DNA of 64,000 nucleotides, from the NCBI GenBank assembly GCA_022749755.1, contig CM040450.1, forward strand, positions 1,748,218 through 1,812,217, read 5' to 3'. Positions 32,308-45,060 of this stretch are shown in pieces. The first letter of the stretch is position 1; the number at the start of each line of letters is the position of its first letter. The notes beneath the pieces are model-generated. The model worked only from the letters and a program-made list of their open reading frames with translations. It did no database searches and had not been told where the DNA came from. Origin of the DNA: Azadirachta indica (Eukaryota; Streptophyta; Magnoliopsida; Sapindales; Meliaceae). A program made the translations under genes and the position numbers.

Positions 32308-33599
32308 TGCTCTAGAAGTAGAACTAATTTTCTTAAAGTGATTGCCATGAGAACCTTAGGATATATTGGGGACAATTAATTGAATTCATTTCTAAACTCA
32401 AAGTGAGTGGAGTAATGTAGATAAGAGAGAAAGGTGTCTTTAAATTCTAAAGCTATAAATGCAATATATTGTGCCATTAATAAAATGGAGTTTCATAGAA
32501 CACTACCAAAAAAACCAAAAAAGATGTTTCTTTGACCATGCAATCTGATCACACAACAAGTGAAATTTTGTCAAAAATGTCTATTTCCAATTGCTAGTAG
32601 TCATCTACATTGGTCGCAAATAAGCTAGATAGAAATACTATATTTTAATGAATTGTTATAAATAAGATTAGTTTTGATGCCGTTATGCCATCAAAATTTG
32701 AAGCACTTTCTTCAAAAATGTAATTTGTTGGGTGCTTGAAACTCATAACCAAACGTATTTGCGACCAATCAGTATGGTCAAAAACATTTTATTTTCGACC
32801 AAATGATGCAATCGAAACAAATATAGTACCAACGACGTATAATTGTGGTAAAACCATAATAACTAGATTAATTGCGAAGGTAATGTAATTACAAATACAT
32901 AATCTGGTCATAAAATATTTTATTATCAATTTGGGGTACCAACCATAAATAATGAATTAATCATCATAAACAATTATGATATAATATAAACATTGAAAAT
33001 ATATTTATTTTGAGGATAGAATGTAATAAGAAATGTCTAGTTGTTGTAAAAAAGAGTTACACAATTGCTATCTCGCTCTCTTATTGCAAAAGTAAAATCA
33101 TTTATAAAGTAGGATGCATATTTAGTCAGCAAAGATCAAGATTTATTTGCCAACCACCTTAACATTTGATTAACATGTATTTCGTTGTCAACAGCAAGAT
33201 TAACGTAACATTGATATATGAAAACAGAAATCAATATGTTATGACATAAATCAAATGTAAATACAGAAAATAATTAGGTATTATCTTTCATATCAAGGAA
33301 GTTAACTTACCTTCTTCAACCAATCATTAAAATTATAGTAATGCTCATTTTGCAACCATATATGACTTCTTGATTGCTTTGGATATATAACCTTTAAAAA
33401 TTCCATGTGTTCACTACATAATTCGACATTTAGGCCATTATTTTTATGTGCACTTGCTGTTGGAACATTAAAATAACCTTAAAAAAAATGGTAAATGGAA
33501 ACTTACAATGCATAAGGTTCAATCTCAAATGTGTTATCCAAAATGCAAAGATGTGTTTGTTCTAATATTTGAGGATCAACCATGCTTATTTCTGCAACA

Positions 33600-35990
33600 C
33601 TAAGAGTTTTTCAATTGCCAAAATAGACTATGCAATTACATCATCACTTGAAAGGTATTGTGTACAAAAAATCAAGTAATTCCTCAACAATATAACTCTC
33701 AACAATGCATCCTTTTGAACGATTATAATTACAAACATATCCCTTAAACATCTTCATGCATAGTTCAAATGTATAATTCTATCTAATATACACTAGTCTA
33801 TAAAATCTTACCTTCTTCACCAAGCACAAGGTCATCTCTAGTTCTTTTTGTAATTTGTCTAAACTCTCAATATCTATCACTTTATTATAAAATGAATTAA
33901 TGAAGAAGCATAACTTGATTATGGCAAATCTAACATATTTTGGCAAGCAATTTCTAATAGCTAACGGAAATAATTGTTACATGAAAGTGTGACAATCATA
34001 GAAATTAAGGTCTTGGAGATGACAATTTCCAGTTGACACAAAGTTTCTAAAGTAAGAGCAATAACCATCAGGGACTTTAGCTTTTACCAAGGTTCACAAA
34101 ACATTTTCTTTTTAGTTTTGCTCAATGTGTAAGGAGCTAGTGCAAGTAATTTTTTTCTTCTCATCGGGTACTAATTTTACACTAATTCCCATTTCTTCAA
34201 GGTCTTTTGTAGCATTAATCTCATTCTTTTTTCTGCCCAATTAAAGGTGGATTATGCCGTAAATGCGATTACACACATTCTTTTCTTTATGCATAACATC
34301 TAACTAGTGATGCATTAGTAAATGTTGCCAACATTCTAAGTCAAACAAAATTGATTTTTTCTTAAACAACTTTTCCTTGTCCCCATTAAAACACTTTTGT
34401 TTTTTGTCTTTTCTGTTCCCAAAGTTGTGTCCAATTTTTTTGATTATTTTTTTTAATCTCTTCCTTGTTTAAAGTTTTAGAAGGTTTTTCCCGGCTTTTG
34501 CTCACCATTAAATATAGTTCTTAACTCTCCAAAAGGGTGATTATTTGGTAGAAATTAACATAACCCAAAAATATATTTTTCCTACTATATTTAAGCCAAC
34601 ATAAACTAGTGTTTTCCCTATATTTAAGATAAGCAAAATACTTGTCAATAATACTCCCAGAGGGATTACTATATGCTAGAAAGTCACTAATTGTCTAAAT
34701 ATAACAGCCCATAAATTAAAAGTTTTTTTTTTGTGCGTCATAAACTTTTACATCAATATGCTATGAGGTTTGAAGGTCTTCAATCAAGACTGCTACGTAG
34801 ACGACTAAATCATTACTAGGTTATTTAGGCCTAGAATATAATAGTGATAACATTGTCATTTTTTTTCATACACAATCATAGAGGAAGATTGTACGTCGCT
34901 ATTGTAACTTGCCAACAACTATAAGTAGTGCTAAGTGTGCTATATAGATTTTCCCCATCAGTTAAGAGAGCAAGTCTAAGATTCCCAAGTTCTTATGCAA
35001 ATTTTGGATATTCGTTATCAATAAACTGCCATGCTGGAGAATCTACTAGATGGCAAAGTTTTCCATCTTTAAATGTCAAATCATTTGCTCAACTATTTTT
35101 GGTGATTGGAACATGCGTTTGAACTTAGGAATAGGTAGAAAGTACTATAAAACCTTGGCTGAAACCCTTTTCAAATTTTTTTGGATTTATTTTTCTTTTC
35201 TTCCACCTAAATTATCCACAATTAGGGCATTTAATTAGATTTGCATGCTTTTTCCTATAAAGAATGCAATTATTTGGAAATGTATCTATTATCTCATACT
35301 CTAAGCCTAACACTCTCTTTTTTTTTTTTTTTTGGGCATCATAAATTGATTTGGCCATAGTGTTATTTTGGGGTAAAATATTTAAAGGGCTTCCAACAAA
35401 GCTAAAAATCCTATATCAAACTACCCAAAGTTCCCTTTAACACAAAATTTTCATTAAACTAGATAACTTAGAATGCTTAGAGAAGCCGAGAATAATGGCT
35501 TTTCAACATCTTAAAGAATGTGCCCAAAATACTTAGTATTTTTATAACATGGCTCGTAAACATCTTGAACCATGTCCATAATATTACTATAGTCAACGTA
35601 TCTAAAGTGATGACTGCTAGAATAGTCTTAAGAGTTTGTGCTGTCTAAATTAGGGTCCATTTCTCTCTCCATGCATATTCCAAATAGTTTATGTTGCCAT
35701 AAAACCTTTTTGAAACAAATATATCCTAAAATGTTCAAGTGTATGAAATTTGATATTACATCAACTATTGCATAGGCTTCTAATTAACCTATGATCTTCA
35801 GAATTAAGTAGTGCAAAATCTGAGAACTCATCAACACCATTTACGTACTATTCTGATGAACTATCATTGAATATCCAATTTTTTTCCATGTGTAGTACTT
35901 GCTAGTATATTATACTGTGTTAGTAAATATCAATTTGTTCCAGTTGTATTTTTAAATCTATTTTATAAGTTTCAAAAAAATTATATGCAC
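33600..35990 (-). pseudogene. TNP2-type CACTA transposase
   Basis: Read from the right. A transposase-associated N-terminal domain is near 35790-35860 (YVNGVDEFSDFALLNS). A zinc-ribbon-like piece near 35195-35280 reads CILYRKKHANLIKCPNCG. The core near 34960-35055 has LVDSPAWQFIDNEYPKFA. DVMHKEKNVCNRIYGIIH is near 34235-34310 and FYDCHTFM near 33990. DUF4218 follows: LPKYVRFAIIKLCFFINSFY (~33900-33955), LDKLQKELEMTLCLVKK, then CMKMFKGYVCNYNRSKGCIV near 33690-33765. Many stops and shifts. TNP2 cuts CACTA ends in intact elements; this copy is dead. Confidence 0.85.
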
Positions 35991-35999
35991 ATCAAAATA

Positions 36000-37300
36000 A
36001 ATAAGAAACAAGCAACACTTTAATATATGTCTAACCACAACCATTTTATATCACATTTCCAGTGTGTTTGTCAATCACAATAAAACACAACTATAATAAC
36101 TATATCCACCATCTGCAAAGTAATATCCAACTCATGGAGAGTGAATGTGAATAGGTAAACGCATATACCTAATAGCAACAACAAAAGCAAACCAAGCTCC
36201 AATATCAACGAATGAACAACTAAAAAAATAAAAACATTGTTAATAGTTTAGGCTACATATGTACAAACAAAAATTTACAAGAGAAAAGAAGATGTAACAA
36301 AAAAATTACTTAAAAATTACATAAAAAATTAAAATAATAACCTGAACTCCAAGCGTAACAAAATGATTAACTATTTAAAGCTATAAATAAAAAATTACAA
36401 AATTACAAAATCAACAAAGGCAGAACAAAAGTCGAAATCAGGTCCCAAATGAGCACATGCACCCCAACAATAAAAAATTACAACACAAATAATAAAAAAG
36501 TAGAACATGCATTCTAATAACCCATCGATTTCATGCATCCACAAATACGCTCCCAAAACAGCACATGCTCTATGAACAACCCTCTAATTTTCATACATAC
36601 ACTTGTGAAACAACATATTAGCTCTGAAATTAGTGTTAAGAATAAAATATACTAGAGATTGAGAATAGAGTCAATCGAACTATCAAAACAAAATAAACAT
36701 TGCAAAACCCAAACCCTAAAAACTTTAAAAAAATAAAAATACTAAAATCAATGTACACTTAATAGAAACAAAGAAATAGCAAACATATTTTGAGGATCTC
36801 AACATTTCTTAACTTGCCTAGGCAGATGTTTTGATTTTAGAAGTTTGCATTCAAATTCGAAGTTTTATTAGTTCTTCAAAAGTTAATAAAGGTAGATTTA
36901 AGTTGATTTAAGGTGTGAATATGCTTGATTTGGGGTGGGAATGGTTTGTTTGAAACGATTTTAGGTTATTTAAAGAATTAGGTGTGCTAATATGCTTAGA
37001 GAGTTCGGCAGAAAATGGTTTTGGGCTTTCTTTAGGGGAAAAGCAAAAAACAATGTCATTTCATATTTCATTAATTAAAAATTAATTTTTATAAAATGAC
37101 ATTGTCTGGATATCAAAATTGTGTCCAAAATGATTTTGTTTTACTTGATGATACTATAGTCTTAAAGAACTTTGATACTCATTGCCCAATATTAATGATT
37201 CATGTTATAATTACATCGTTCATGCAAAAAGACCTCTTATGTGTATAAAAAACCTTGATACTTTATCAAAAGTATCGAAAACTTGGTATCCATGATGGTC
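36000..37300. other. Non-coding right part of CACTA element
   Basis: A+T-rich sequence between the transposase N-terminus and the right terminus, expected to hold the 5' UTR and subterminal region. I could not define a clear subterminal repeat by eye. Confidence 0.4.
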
Positions 37301-37315
37301 ATTTTTCTAGTAGTG

Positions 37316-38095
37316 TATTCAAAACATGGTTCAAATAAAGCAAACATCAAGTCTTTAGAAAATAGAATTAACCTAACATAGGGGAATCATAGAAATAATC
37401 ATCAATAAATTTATAAAGGCAAACATAGTCTTAAACAAGATCACAATTACAAATTTTAAGAGATAAAATTAAGGGAGTAGAAATACAACTAGCTTAAGTG
37501 CTGCTTTAAGTCTTCAATTATTTAAGAATCCTCCAAAAATTTTCAAGAAACTGTTGATCTTCAAGTGTCTTTCTCTCTAGAATTCTTTTTCCTCTTTGTG
37601 TTTCTTTCTTTAAAAATCCCAGTTTCTATTCTTAGAATGGCTAATAACGTGGAAAAATATAAATTTCTCAAATTTAGCCAATTCTTGTCATTCATTCTCA
37701 TTCAAGGGCTGAAATAACCTTTGGATATCATTCTGCTCTAAAGGTGGCATTGGCGTGCGACTTGGTGGCAATCACATCATGTGTGCTATATAGATGGTGC
37801 TGGCACTCTTAAAGGTAGCGCAACTATGCCATGGCTGCTATTTATGAAGCAAAAAAATTGACCTTGGGTGGCATGGCCACGCCAAGGTTGCTGTCTTTGG
37901 ATGGTTTTCTACTCCTTCCTTTGCTTCTCTCCTTTTCCCTCTTTTTATGTCAAATACTTTTACAAATTTATTTTTGTCTTACCTTCTTGCACCAGGACAC
38001 AAAAATTCATCAAATAACACTTAAGCTTAAGGATTTTCACACGAAATATTCAAGTTTAAAAGCAGATAATTCATGAGTAAAATACTTACTTATCA
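37316..38095 (-). repeat. Partial 3' LTR of Athila element 1
   Basis: Matches 51237-51930 of the 5' LTR, both with TTCAAAACATKGTTCAAATAAA at the left. In element sense it starts TGATAAGTAAG next to the PPT. The far end is lost at the CACTA border. Confidence 0.75.
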
Positions 38096-38096
38096 A

Positions 38097-38112
38097 ATAC
38101 TCCCTACCCCCC
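38097..38112 (-). other. Polypurine tract region of Athila element 1
   Basis: Minus strand reads GGGGGGTAGGGAGTAT just before the LTR start TGATAAG, preceded by the familiar TTTGCTCGAGGATAAACAA context of Athila elements. Confidence 0.7.
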
Positions 38113-39439
38113 TAAACATAAAATTTGTTTATCCTCGAGCAAACAAAACAAGAAGAAAAGAAAAAAAAAGAAATAGAAAGAAAAAAGTGCACAACATAAC
38201 TATAAGATGAAAACATAATTTGATCATAATTTTTTTTTTTTTAGGCCTAAACTTCAAGCTTCAAAGATTAAGAATCATGGTAGTTTGAGGAAAGCTTTAA
38301 AACACTAACATTTTGTCTAGAATTTTAACTTGAATGTCAAATGTTACTTTACTTAAGATTCCTTGCATAATTGTATGACTAGCTAATATTACCTAACCAT
38401 TCTTTAACTCAGATCAGTTTATTCAAACAAGTGAGCTTTATTAAACCTTTAGATAGTGATATCTTGTGAATTCCATAGGCTTGCTTTTCAACCTAAAGCA
38501 CCATAAGCACATCTAGCATTCTAGGATCTCCTAGTAGAGCTCTTTATTCTTTCCTAGAGAATACCTAAATCTCATAACATGGTTCCTTGAACTAACCTTT
38601 TATTTAACACTTTTCTTCATGTACATTGAGTTGCTTGACCCCTCAAACTTATTTCTTTACATTAGGTGTAATACCCATTGACCTAAATTATTTATTTATT
38701 TATTTATTTATTTGAATTACAATCTATAAGTCTATCACCAGTCCCTCTATTATCCCATAATTTGGCACAACTTTAAATGTTTTTCTAGAAACAATTAACT
38801 ACTTATGGGTGCAAGGCGAAAATTGGAAGATTTATTCAAAGGTTAAGCTAAATTTATGGATGACAAGAAAATGGAAAATTTTGGTTTGATGGGGTGGACT
38901 AGGGATAAAATAAATTCAAGTAGGCTTGAAAAGCTCAAAAAATCTAAAGATGGCCTAAATCATGTCCTTAAGAATTCAATAAGACCTTAAAACTCACTTA
39001 TCTCATATGAAATTTCTCTAAATTTCCAAATAGTTAAATAATCATGACTACATGCTCAAGAATGTGTAAGGAATCAAAAGCAAAGCAAATTCAACAGCAA
39101 GTCAAGCACCAAATTGAGTCAACATTTATCATTTACTAAAAACTCAACATTTCCAATCAAATTTATATTATCGGCCTTAGGCATTCATATAGAAAAACAA
39201 TACCCAAAATTTTTTTTTGAAATGTATATCTCAAACAAATGCAAAATTTAAAACGCCATCCCTAAACTTAAATTTAACATTGTCTTTAATGATTATAATT
39301 AAAAAAAATACAATGAATAGATTAAGTAAAGGTAAAGTGAAACACAATACATTATATTTAAAGATAAGGAAAAAGGAAAAGATAGTACCTGATTTGCATA
39401 ATGAAATTCAAATGTTGCCAAATTCATGCTTTCCCTCTC
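38113..39439. other. 3' non-coding region of Athila element 1
   Basis: No env-like gene is visible here. It resembles 42663-45060 of element 2 and, inverted, 59300-60690. It contains a (TATT)n run at about 38686-38714. Confidence 0.5.
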
Positions 39440-41100
39440 GTACACCTTGGGTTGCCTCCTAAGAAGCATTTGGTCTATAGTCATTAATTAGGCTCTTTTT
39501 TTTTTCTTCTATCAGTCTGTCTCTAAGAGGAATATTCACCATATTCCTTTCCTTTTCTCTATATAGTACTTAAGTCATTGGTCGTTGACTTGAAAAATTA
39601 TGTTCAGCATTAGCTTTTAGGTTAACTACATTAAAGAGAAACATTTTCTTAATCATGAATGAATTCGACTATATCGACTTTGACTTATCCGAAAACAACT
39701 TAAATCTCGAATTGAACAATACAACACAATGACTCAATGCAATGTGTCTCCTAAGAACCATTCTAACAAGAAACTTCTTTATATTATTCCTATAAATTTA
39801 GGCATTCTCATATGCATCATTACAAAACTCCTTTATCTTATCTTTATAAGCATCCACTACACAATTGTCAATAACATCTACCCTGTGATAAGTGTTTGTC
39901 TTGTTTGAAGATTTCATTTCATCATAAATATTAAACTTGACTAGTCCATCATTCACCCATAATATCAACTCGCTATGTTAAACATCAATTAAAGCTCCAC
40001 TAATAGCTAGAAAAGACCTACCAAGAATAATAGAGACCTCTAGTCTTTCTCCATATCAAGAACCACAAAATCCACATGAAAGATGAACTTATTCACTTTA
40101 ACCACAACATCTTCCATAATTCCTCAAAGATAAGTGATAAACCTATCTACATTTGCAAAGAGATAAAGTTAACCTTAACTTCACCACGGGCTTATTTCTA
40201 AAAAACTAAAAGCGGCATAAGATTAATACTTGCTCTAAGATCACACAACACCTTTAGGCCTTGATTGAAATTGATTCACCAATAGTATATGGGATAATGA
40301 AATTGATTGAATCCTTCTCCATTTTAGGCAATTTCCATTGAAGGATAGAACTACATGCCTCCGTGAGCTTCTTATACTCCTCCAAACACCACTTCTTCAA
40401 CATTACTTCTTTTATAAACTTGACATAATTGGGCATTTACTCTAAGGCATCCACGAACAAATTGTTGATATGAATCTTCTTGAAAATCTCATGAAACTTG
40501 AAGAATACTACATTTAACTTCTTCTTTTGAAATCTTTATAGAAATGGCAATGCTAGAGTAACAATAGGTGATTGTCTAGAAATGAGATAGAATTAGGCCT
40601 TAATGTTACCTTTGTGGTTTAGTTACAGCTTCTTTCTCGTTGTCTTCACTCTCCTTAGGCTTAGGTGCTTCAACTTCTTTACAACTCCTAAGAGTGATTG
40701 CCTTGCAATGCTCTTTAGGTTAACTTCTATATCACTTGAAAATTTTTCTCTTCTAAAGAATTAATTGATGTGGCTAGTTAGCCAATTTGCACTTCTAAGA
40801 ACTTCATGGTTACTCCTATGTTACCCATATGAGTCTCTATATTTTTATTCTTGTTAAACCTTCCTCTAGTCTCAATAATGAACGTGTTAAAGAGGTTTTC
40901 CAATGATGGCTTATTCTCGACTATTGCTTGTTGAAACCCCAACAATGGTTGTAGCACAGTTCTTGAGTTACCAAAGAGAAATTCATGGTCGTGAAGCCCC
41001 AGATGGCAATGAGTTAGCAAATTGTTGGTTGGCTGAAAGTTATAATTTTGTTGTTGATAAATTGGCATTACTATTTTGGTTGTTAATAAATTGGCAATAC
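39440..41100 (-). pseudogene. Athila element 1: gag C-terminus, protease and fused integrase tail
   Basis: From the right: gag piece at 40778-41140 (LGLHDHEFLFGNSRTVLQPL, SLENLFNTFIIETRGRFNKN, NIETHMGNIGVTMKFLEVQ). Then PNYVKFIKEVMLKK and EEYKKLTEACSSILQWKLP at 40320-40436, and the protease active region VLCDLRASINLMP near 40205-40245. This runs on through GLVKFNIYDEMKSSNKTNTY and RVDVIDNCVVDAY, directly into AYENA, stop, IYRNN and CVVLFNSRFKLFSDKSK near 39750, a typical integrase C-terminal sequence. So RT, RNase H and the integrase core are absent. The downstream TTGGGTTGCCTCCTAAGAAG at ~39445 is typical Athila context. Confidence 0.75.
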
Positions 41101-41105
41101 TTGAT

Positions 41106-42650
41106 ATGTTCCTACATATCTCGCAAATATACAAGATCATACAAGTAGTAAGTGGAAAGAAAGAGTTATCATACTCATAAGAACTAAGCTTTTGAACTCT
41201 TAATTAAGTACTACGACTATGGTAGGTTAATTTTTTTTAGGCACTAAAAAAAGTGCAAGAGCAAGAAAATATAATTGAAAATTACACAAAGGGCAACTAA
41301 ATTTATGAATAAAAATTAAAACTAACAAATTAAACTAATTAGAAAGAAAATATGCAGAAACTAATTGGAAAAATAGTCCTAGGACTTCGATTTCACCTAA
41401 CCGTTACCATCTCTCTCTTAATTTTAGAATTTGCTAAGTTTTTATTTTTAATATACTAATAATAGGTTCTAAGTAATCATCTTGTTCCCTCTCTCGAGTG
41501 CCGAACTAAGTCTAACCTTAGCTAAATCAATCAATATCACTATCTAACTAAGTTATCTTAGCGCTTTTTAAATCCAACATATTATTAATTCTTATAAATT
41601 AATTCCCCTCCCGGTTCATTAAATCCTAAGTAATAGCGTGATTATCTAGTCATTGATATTCTTCTAAACTCTCAATATAGTAAATTGAGTTTTTCAAATC
41701 TCATGAACAATTTAGATTATCTTTAATACCAATTCTTTTATGCTTGATCTAATAATTCATTATACAAAAAATAATTAGCATTATGAGCAAGAAAAACCCA
41801 AGTGATTAAAATTAATAACAATAACAAATTCCTTCATTAGTCAAAGCATGATAAGATTAAGTTACATCAAAATTTTAAAACATGAAAATTTAGCCTAACA
41901 TATCAACAATCAGACACAAATCCATGATAAAATTGATCATTCTTACAACAATCCAAGAATAAAACAAAATGAATTCCAAAACAAAAGTGAGAGTTTGAGA
42001 ATAAAAATCTAATGATGAAGGGCTAAATTAATCTTCCAAGTCTTCTTCCAAAGGCCTTCAAGCTTAATTCTTCCCTTTCTCTAAAAACACCCTTTTGTTC
42101 TTCTCTCTCTCTCTCCAAAAACCCATTTCTATTCCTTGTTGCTGCTGTTTATATGTTAGCTAAAGTCCCAAAATTAAGAAAACCTAAGAGCAATTAAATC
42201 TGGCCATCAAAAGCTGATCCAAGGGCTAAATTTTCAATCCAAGTTATTACATAACATCTACTTGGGAAGAAGTCTCATGGTGCGAACGCACTAAGTTTGG
42301 TGCGGCCGCGCCTTGAGTTCTGCCTTGGCGCACCATGCGTCAAATCATAGATAATTTCAATTAAATCCTCCTATCTTTTTTCAATTACATCCCTAGGTTT
42401 TTATATATTGCATTTTGTCCCCTAGATCTTTACTACTTGCATTTAAATGCTTGATTTTATTGCATTTTGGTCCCGCTTTTTTTTACTAGTATATTTTGTT
42501 TTGTTTTTGTGCCGCCTATTATTTAACTACGGTTTTCTTCATTTATGACAAAAGTAATGAATTTTCTCAAAACAATACTACCACTTGAGGATTTTCGTAT
42601 ATATTAAAATCTGAAAGTATAAGATAAGTGAGTAAATTACTTAGTTATCA
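41106..42650 (-). repeat. 3' LTR of Athila element 2
   Basis: Matches 47759-49510, starting with TGTTC..ACATATCTCGCAA (plus reading). It ends TTAGTTATCA, i.e. TGATAACTAAG in element sense. It includes a GC-rich patch near 42280-42340 (GGTGCGGCCGCGCC). Confidence 0.85.
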
Positions 42651-42652
42651 AA

Positions 42653-42666
42653 TGCCCCTAAACTTA
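42653..42666 (-). other. Polypurine tract region of Athila element 2
   Basis: Minus strand reads AAGTTTAGGGGCAT immediately before the 3' LTR start, the classic Athila PPT. The TTGCTTGAGGACAAATAAA context follows at 42667-42690. Confidence 0.75.
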
Positions 42667-42699
42667 AACATTTATTTGTCCTCAAGCAAATAAAAATAA

Positions 42700-45060
42700 A
42701 AAACAAGGGAAAGGAGTATCAATGAACATAAAGAAAGAATCAACATTTTGAGCAAGTAATTCACTTTTAAGAATAAGTCTAATAAATCAAAAGTCAAGCA
42801 GTTTAAGGAGAATCTCAAAGTGTTGACATCTAACCTAAGATTTCAACATGGAAACTAAATATCACTCCACTCTGGAATCTTCGTGTAAACAAGTGAGTAG
42901 CCTAAACTATTCAACCATTTTTTGCTTGGATTAGTTTATGCAAACAAATGAACTATCTTAGACTTCTAGATGGACTCTAGAGACTTAATTTCAAACCACT
43001 CTCTACCAATGAAAGAAATCACATTATTCTAGATCATGAGGGCTTAAATTATGCATGTAATATTGGGCTAAGGTTAGGCTAGTACTGTAGATATCAAACG
43101 CAACTCAGCACCTTAACATATTAATCATTGTAAAGAATCATGCTCAAATCTCATATTCAATCTTCAAGCATCACTCAATTTCATTTTGTTTTTTAATATC
43201 CTCCTATGCACCCCCAAACTTATTCACTTGTATAGATTTATCAATTTTTTTTTTATTTTTCAGCCTCACTCTACCTTTTTATGCGAGCTCTCCATACTTT
43301 CAAAGCATAAGGCCCAGTTACTCGGTAAGAGCTTGACTTGCATTTTCATTAATTTTTCTTCCTTTTTTTTCATAGCCTTATTCTACCTTTTGATGCAAGC
43401 TCTCTACACTTTTAAGGCACAAGCCCCGATTACTTAGTAAGAATTATACTTACAATCTTATACTCCACCCATCCTCCCTTATTAGATAAACAATAAAATG
43501 ATCAAATATTTAGGATGATGAACAAAAGTTTATATGTATTTATTCTAAGGTTAAACTGTTGTAAGGGTAGCACGAGTAGGAAAGAAAAATAAGCTCAAAC
43601 GATTATACTAAAAAATGTTTATCCTCAAAAGGTTTGAACAAGTTCAAATAATTTAGTTGGCTTAACTCATGTCTAAAATAATGCAATTTCTAAGATTTTG
43701 CTTCAAGTAATAAGCATACAAGGTCTAGAATCCAAAGAAGCCAAGATATTCATTTATTCACATAAGCCTTTTCTAAGATTGCAAATAGTTGAAAAGATAA
43801 GGCTACATGCTAAAAAAATTATAAGAAATCCAAAAATAAAGTGAATTTTGTGACTCGGTCAAGCACCGAGGCTTTGTCAACAATCATCATTCTCTAAAAA
43901 CTACCTACTCTCAATTGAATTCATATCATTGACTTTCCATTTGAATACAAGCTCAAAACACAAGAAATTCAATCTAAGAACATGAAATAAAACAAAGCAA
44001 CTAATAAAAATAAACTAAACATGCGTAAAAAGAGATTTGTGAAATTTGTGAGCGATGTGCTAAACAAGTGAAACTGAGCATGATCAATAAAATCAATCAA
44101 AAAAGTAATCATAGCATGAAAACAACATTTCACAATTTATCACATTTCGCAATTTACCAGGTTTCACTATTTCTCTCATAAATAGCTCACGTAGACATTT
44201 TATCAAATACTTGGTGGACATAATTTAAACACTACCCATTCAACAATGCAATCAATTCTTCCAAGCCCAATTGAAACTTAATTCATGCACAATTACTCCA
44301 TCAATTTCACAACTCAACTCAACAAAGAATTGTCATAAAAGCAACACCCAATTTCCAATTTCTACCAACAAGCTAAAAATGCCCAAACTGATTATTTTTA
44401 TCAAATAAACAATTTAATTTAGTCATAAGAAACTTACTCGCAATGATAGGAGCAAGAACTTGCTTGGATTTGATGGAGTTGTCTTAAATTAATGTTTCCT
44501 GAAAAAGAGTGGATTATACTGTGTTGGTTGTAAATTTTGTGCTTTTGGGTTTAAAGTTAAAAGGTTGAGAAAATGTAGAGCAAAAGTGCTTGAAAAGAAG
44601 TTTGTGTTTGATTGGAAATGATTAGAGGATGAATTTTTTATTTATATTTGTGAAATGAAGGTTTGTGTTTAAAGGAGAAGAAAGAGGGAACAAAACAGAT
44701 GCAATGGGTTTTATTTAGTAAAGGAAGAAGCTCATAATGAAAGGGAAGAAGCTCAAGTCAAAAACAAAATGAAGATTGGGGGTTTTAAGCACCCATGATG
44801 AGCATTGCAAAGGTGTGTGAACGCACCCTTCTTTTTTGCCATTGGACATGGTGGGGTGCACGGATATTGTGTGGCTATGGCCTTGAATCTGCCTCTAATG
44901 CCTTTAGACGAAAAAAACAATCAATTCACTTTGTTTCTTAGCCAAAATTTTGATCCATGCTCGAAGAACAATTTCACACCTACAACCACAAATAACCCAA
45001 ATGAAAAGAAAATTTAATCATAAATTCAATTAAACTAAACTAAAAGGATAAAAAGCTTAG
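42700..45060. other. 3' non-coding region of Athila element 2
   Basis: No env-like ORF can be read on the minus strand, unlike the plus-strand Athila pieces at 53995 and 57969. Open frames here are short and match nothing I know. It ends at the GGTTGCCTCCCAAAAAACAC context at 45060. Confidence 0.5.

Larger units (their letters stand above)
15317..32720. repeat. Tandem segmental duplication, unit 2
   Basis: The second unit of the block described at 1-15316. It contains the left part of the MULE that is outside the window for unit 1, a nearly complete gypsy insertion, and the copia LTR and CACTA start. The part equivalent to about 7150-12385 is represented by 100 Ns. The right boundary at ~32720 is where the CACTA sequence continues here but stops in unit 1. 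Confidence 0.75.
32501..37315 (-). mobile_element. CACTA (En/Spm-like) DNA transposon
   Basis: The left terminus at 32501 reads CACTACCAAAAAAACC and the right terminus at 37301-37315 reads ATTTTTCTAGTAGTG, which is CACTACTAGAAAAAT on the other strand: matching CACTAC termini with imperfect inner bases. The interior has a TNP2 transposase on the minus strand. The 3-bp flanks do not match (GAA left, TAT right), and the two sides belong to different elements (copia leader left, Athila LTR right), so a simple insertion is not supported. Confidence 0.75.
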
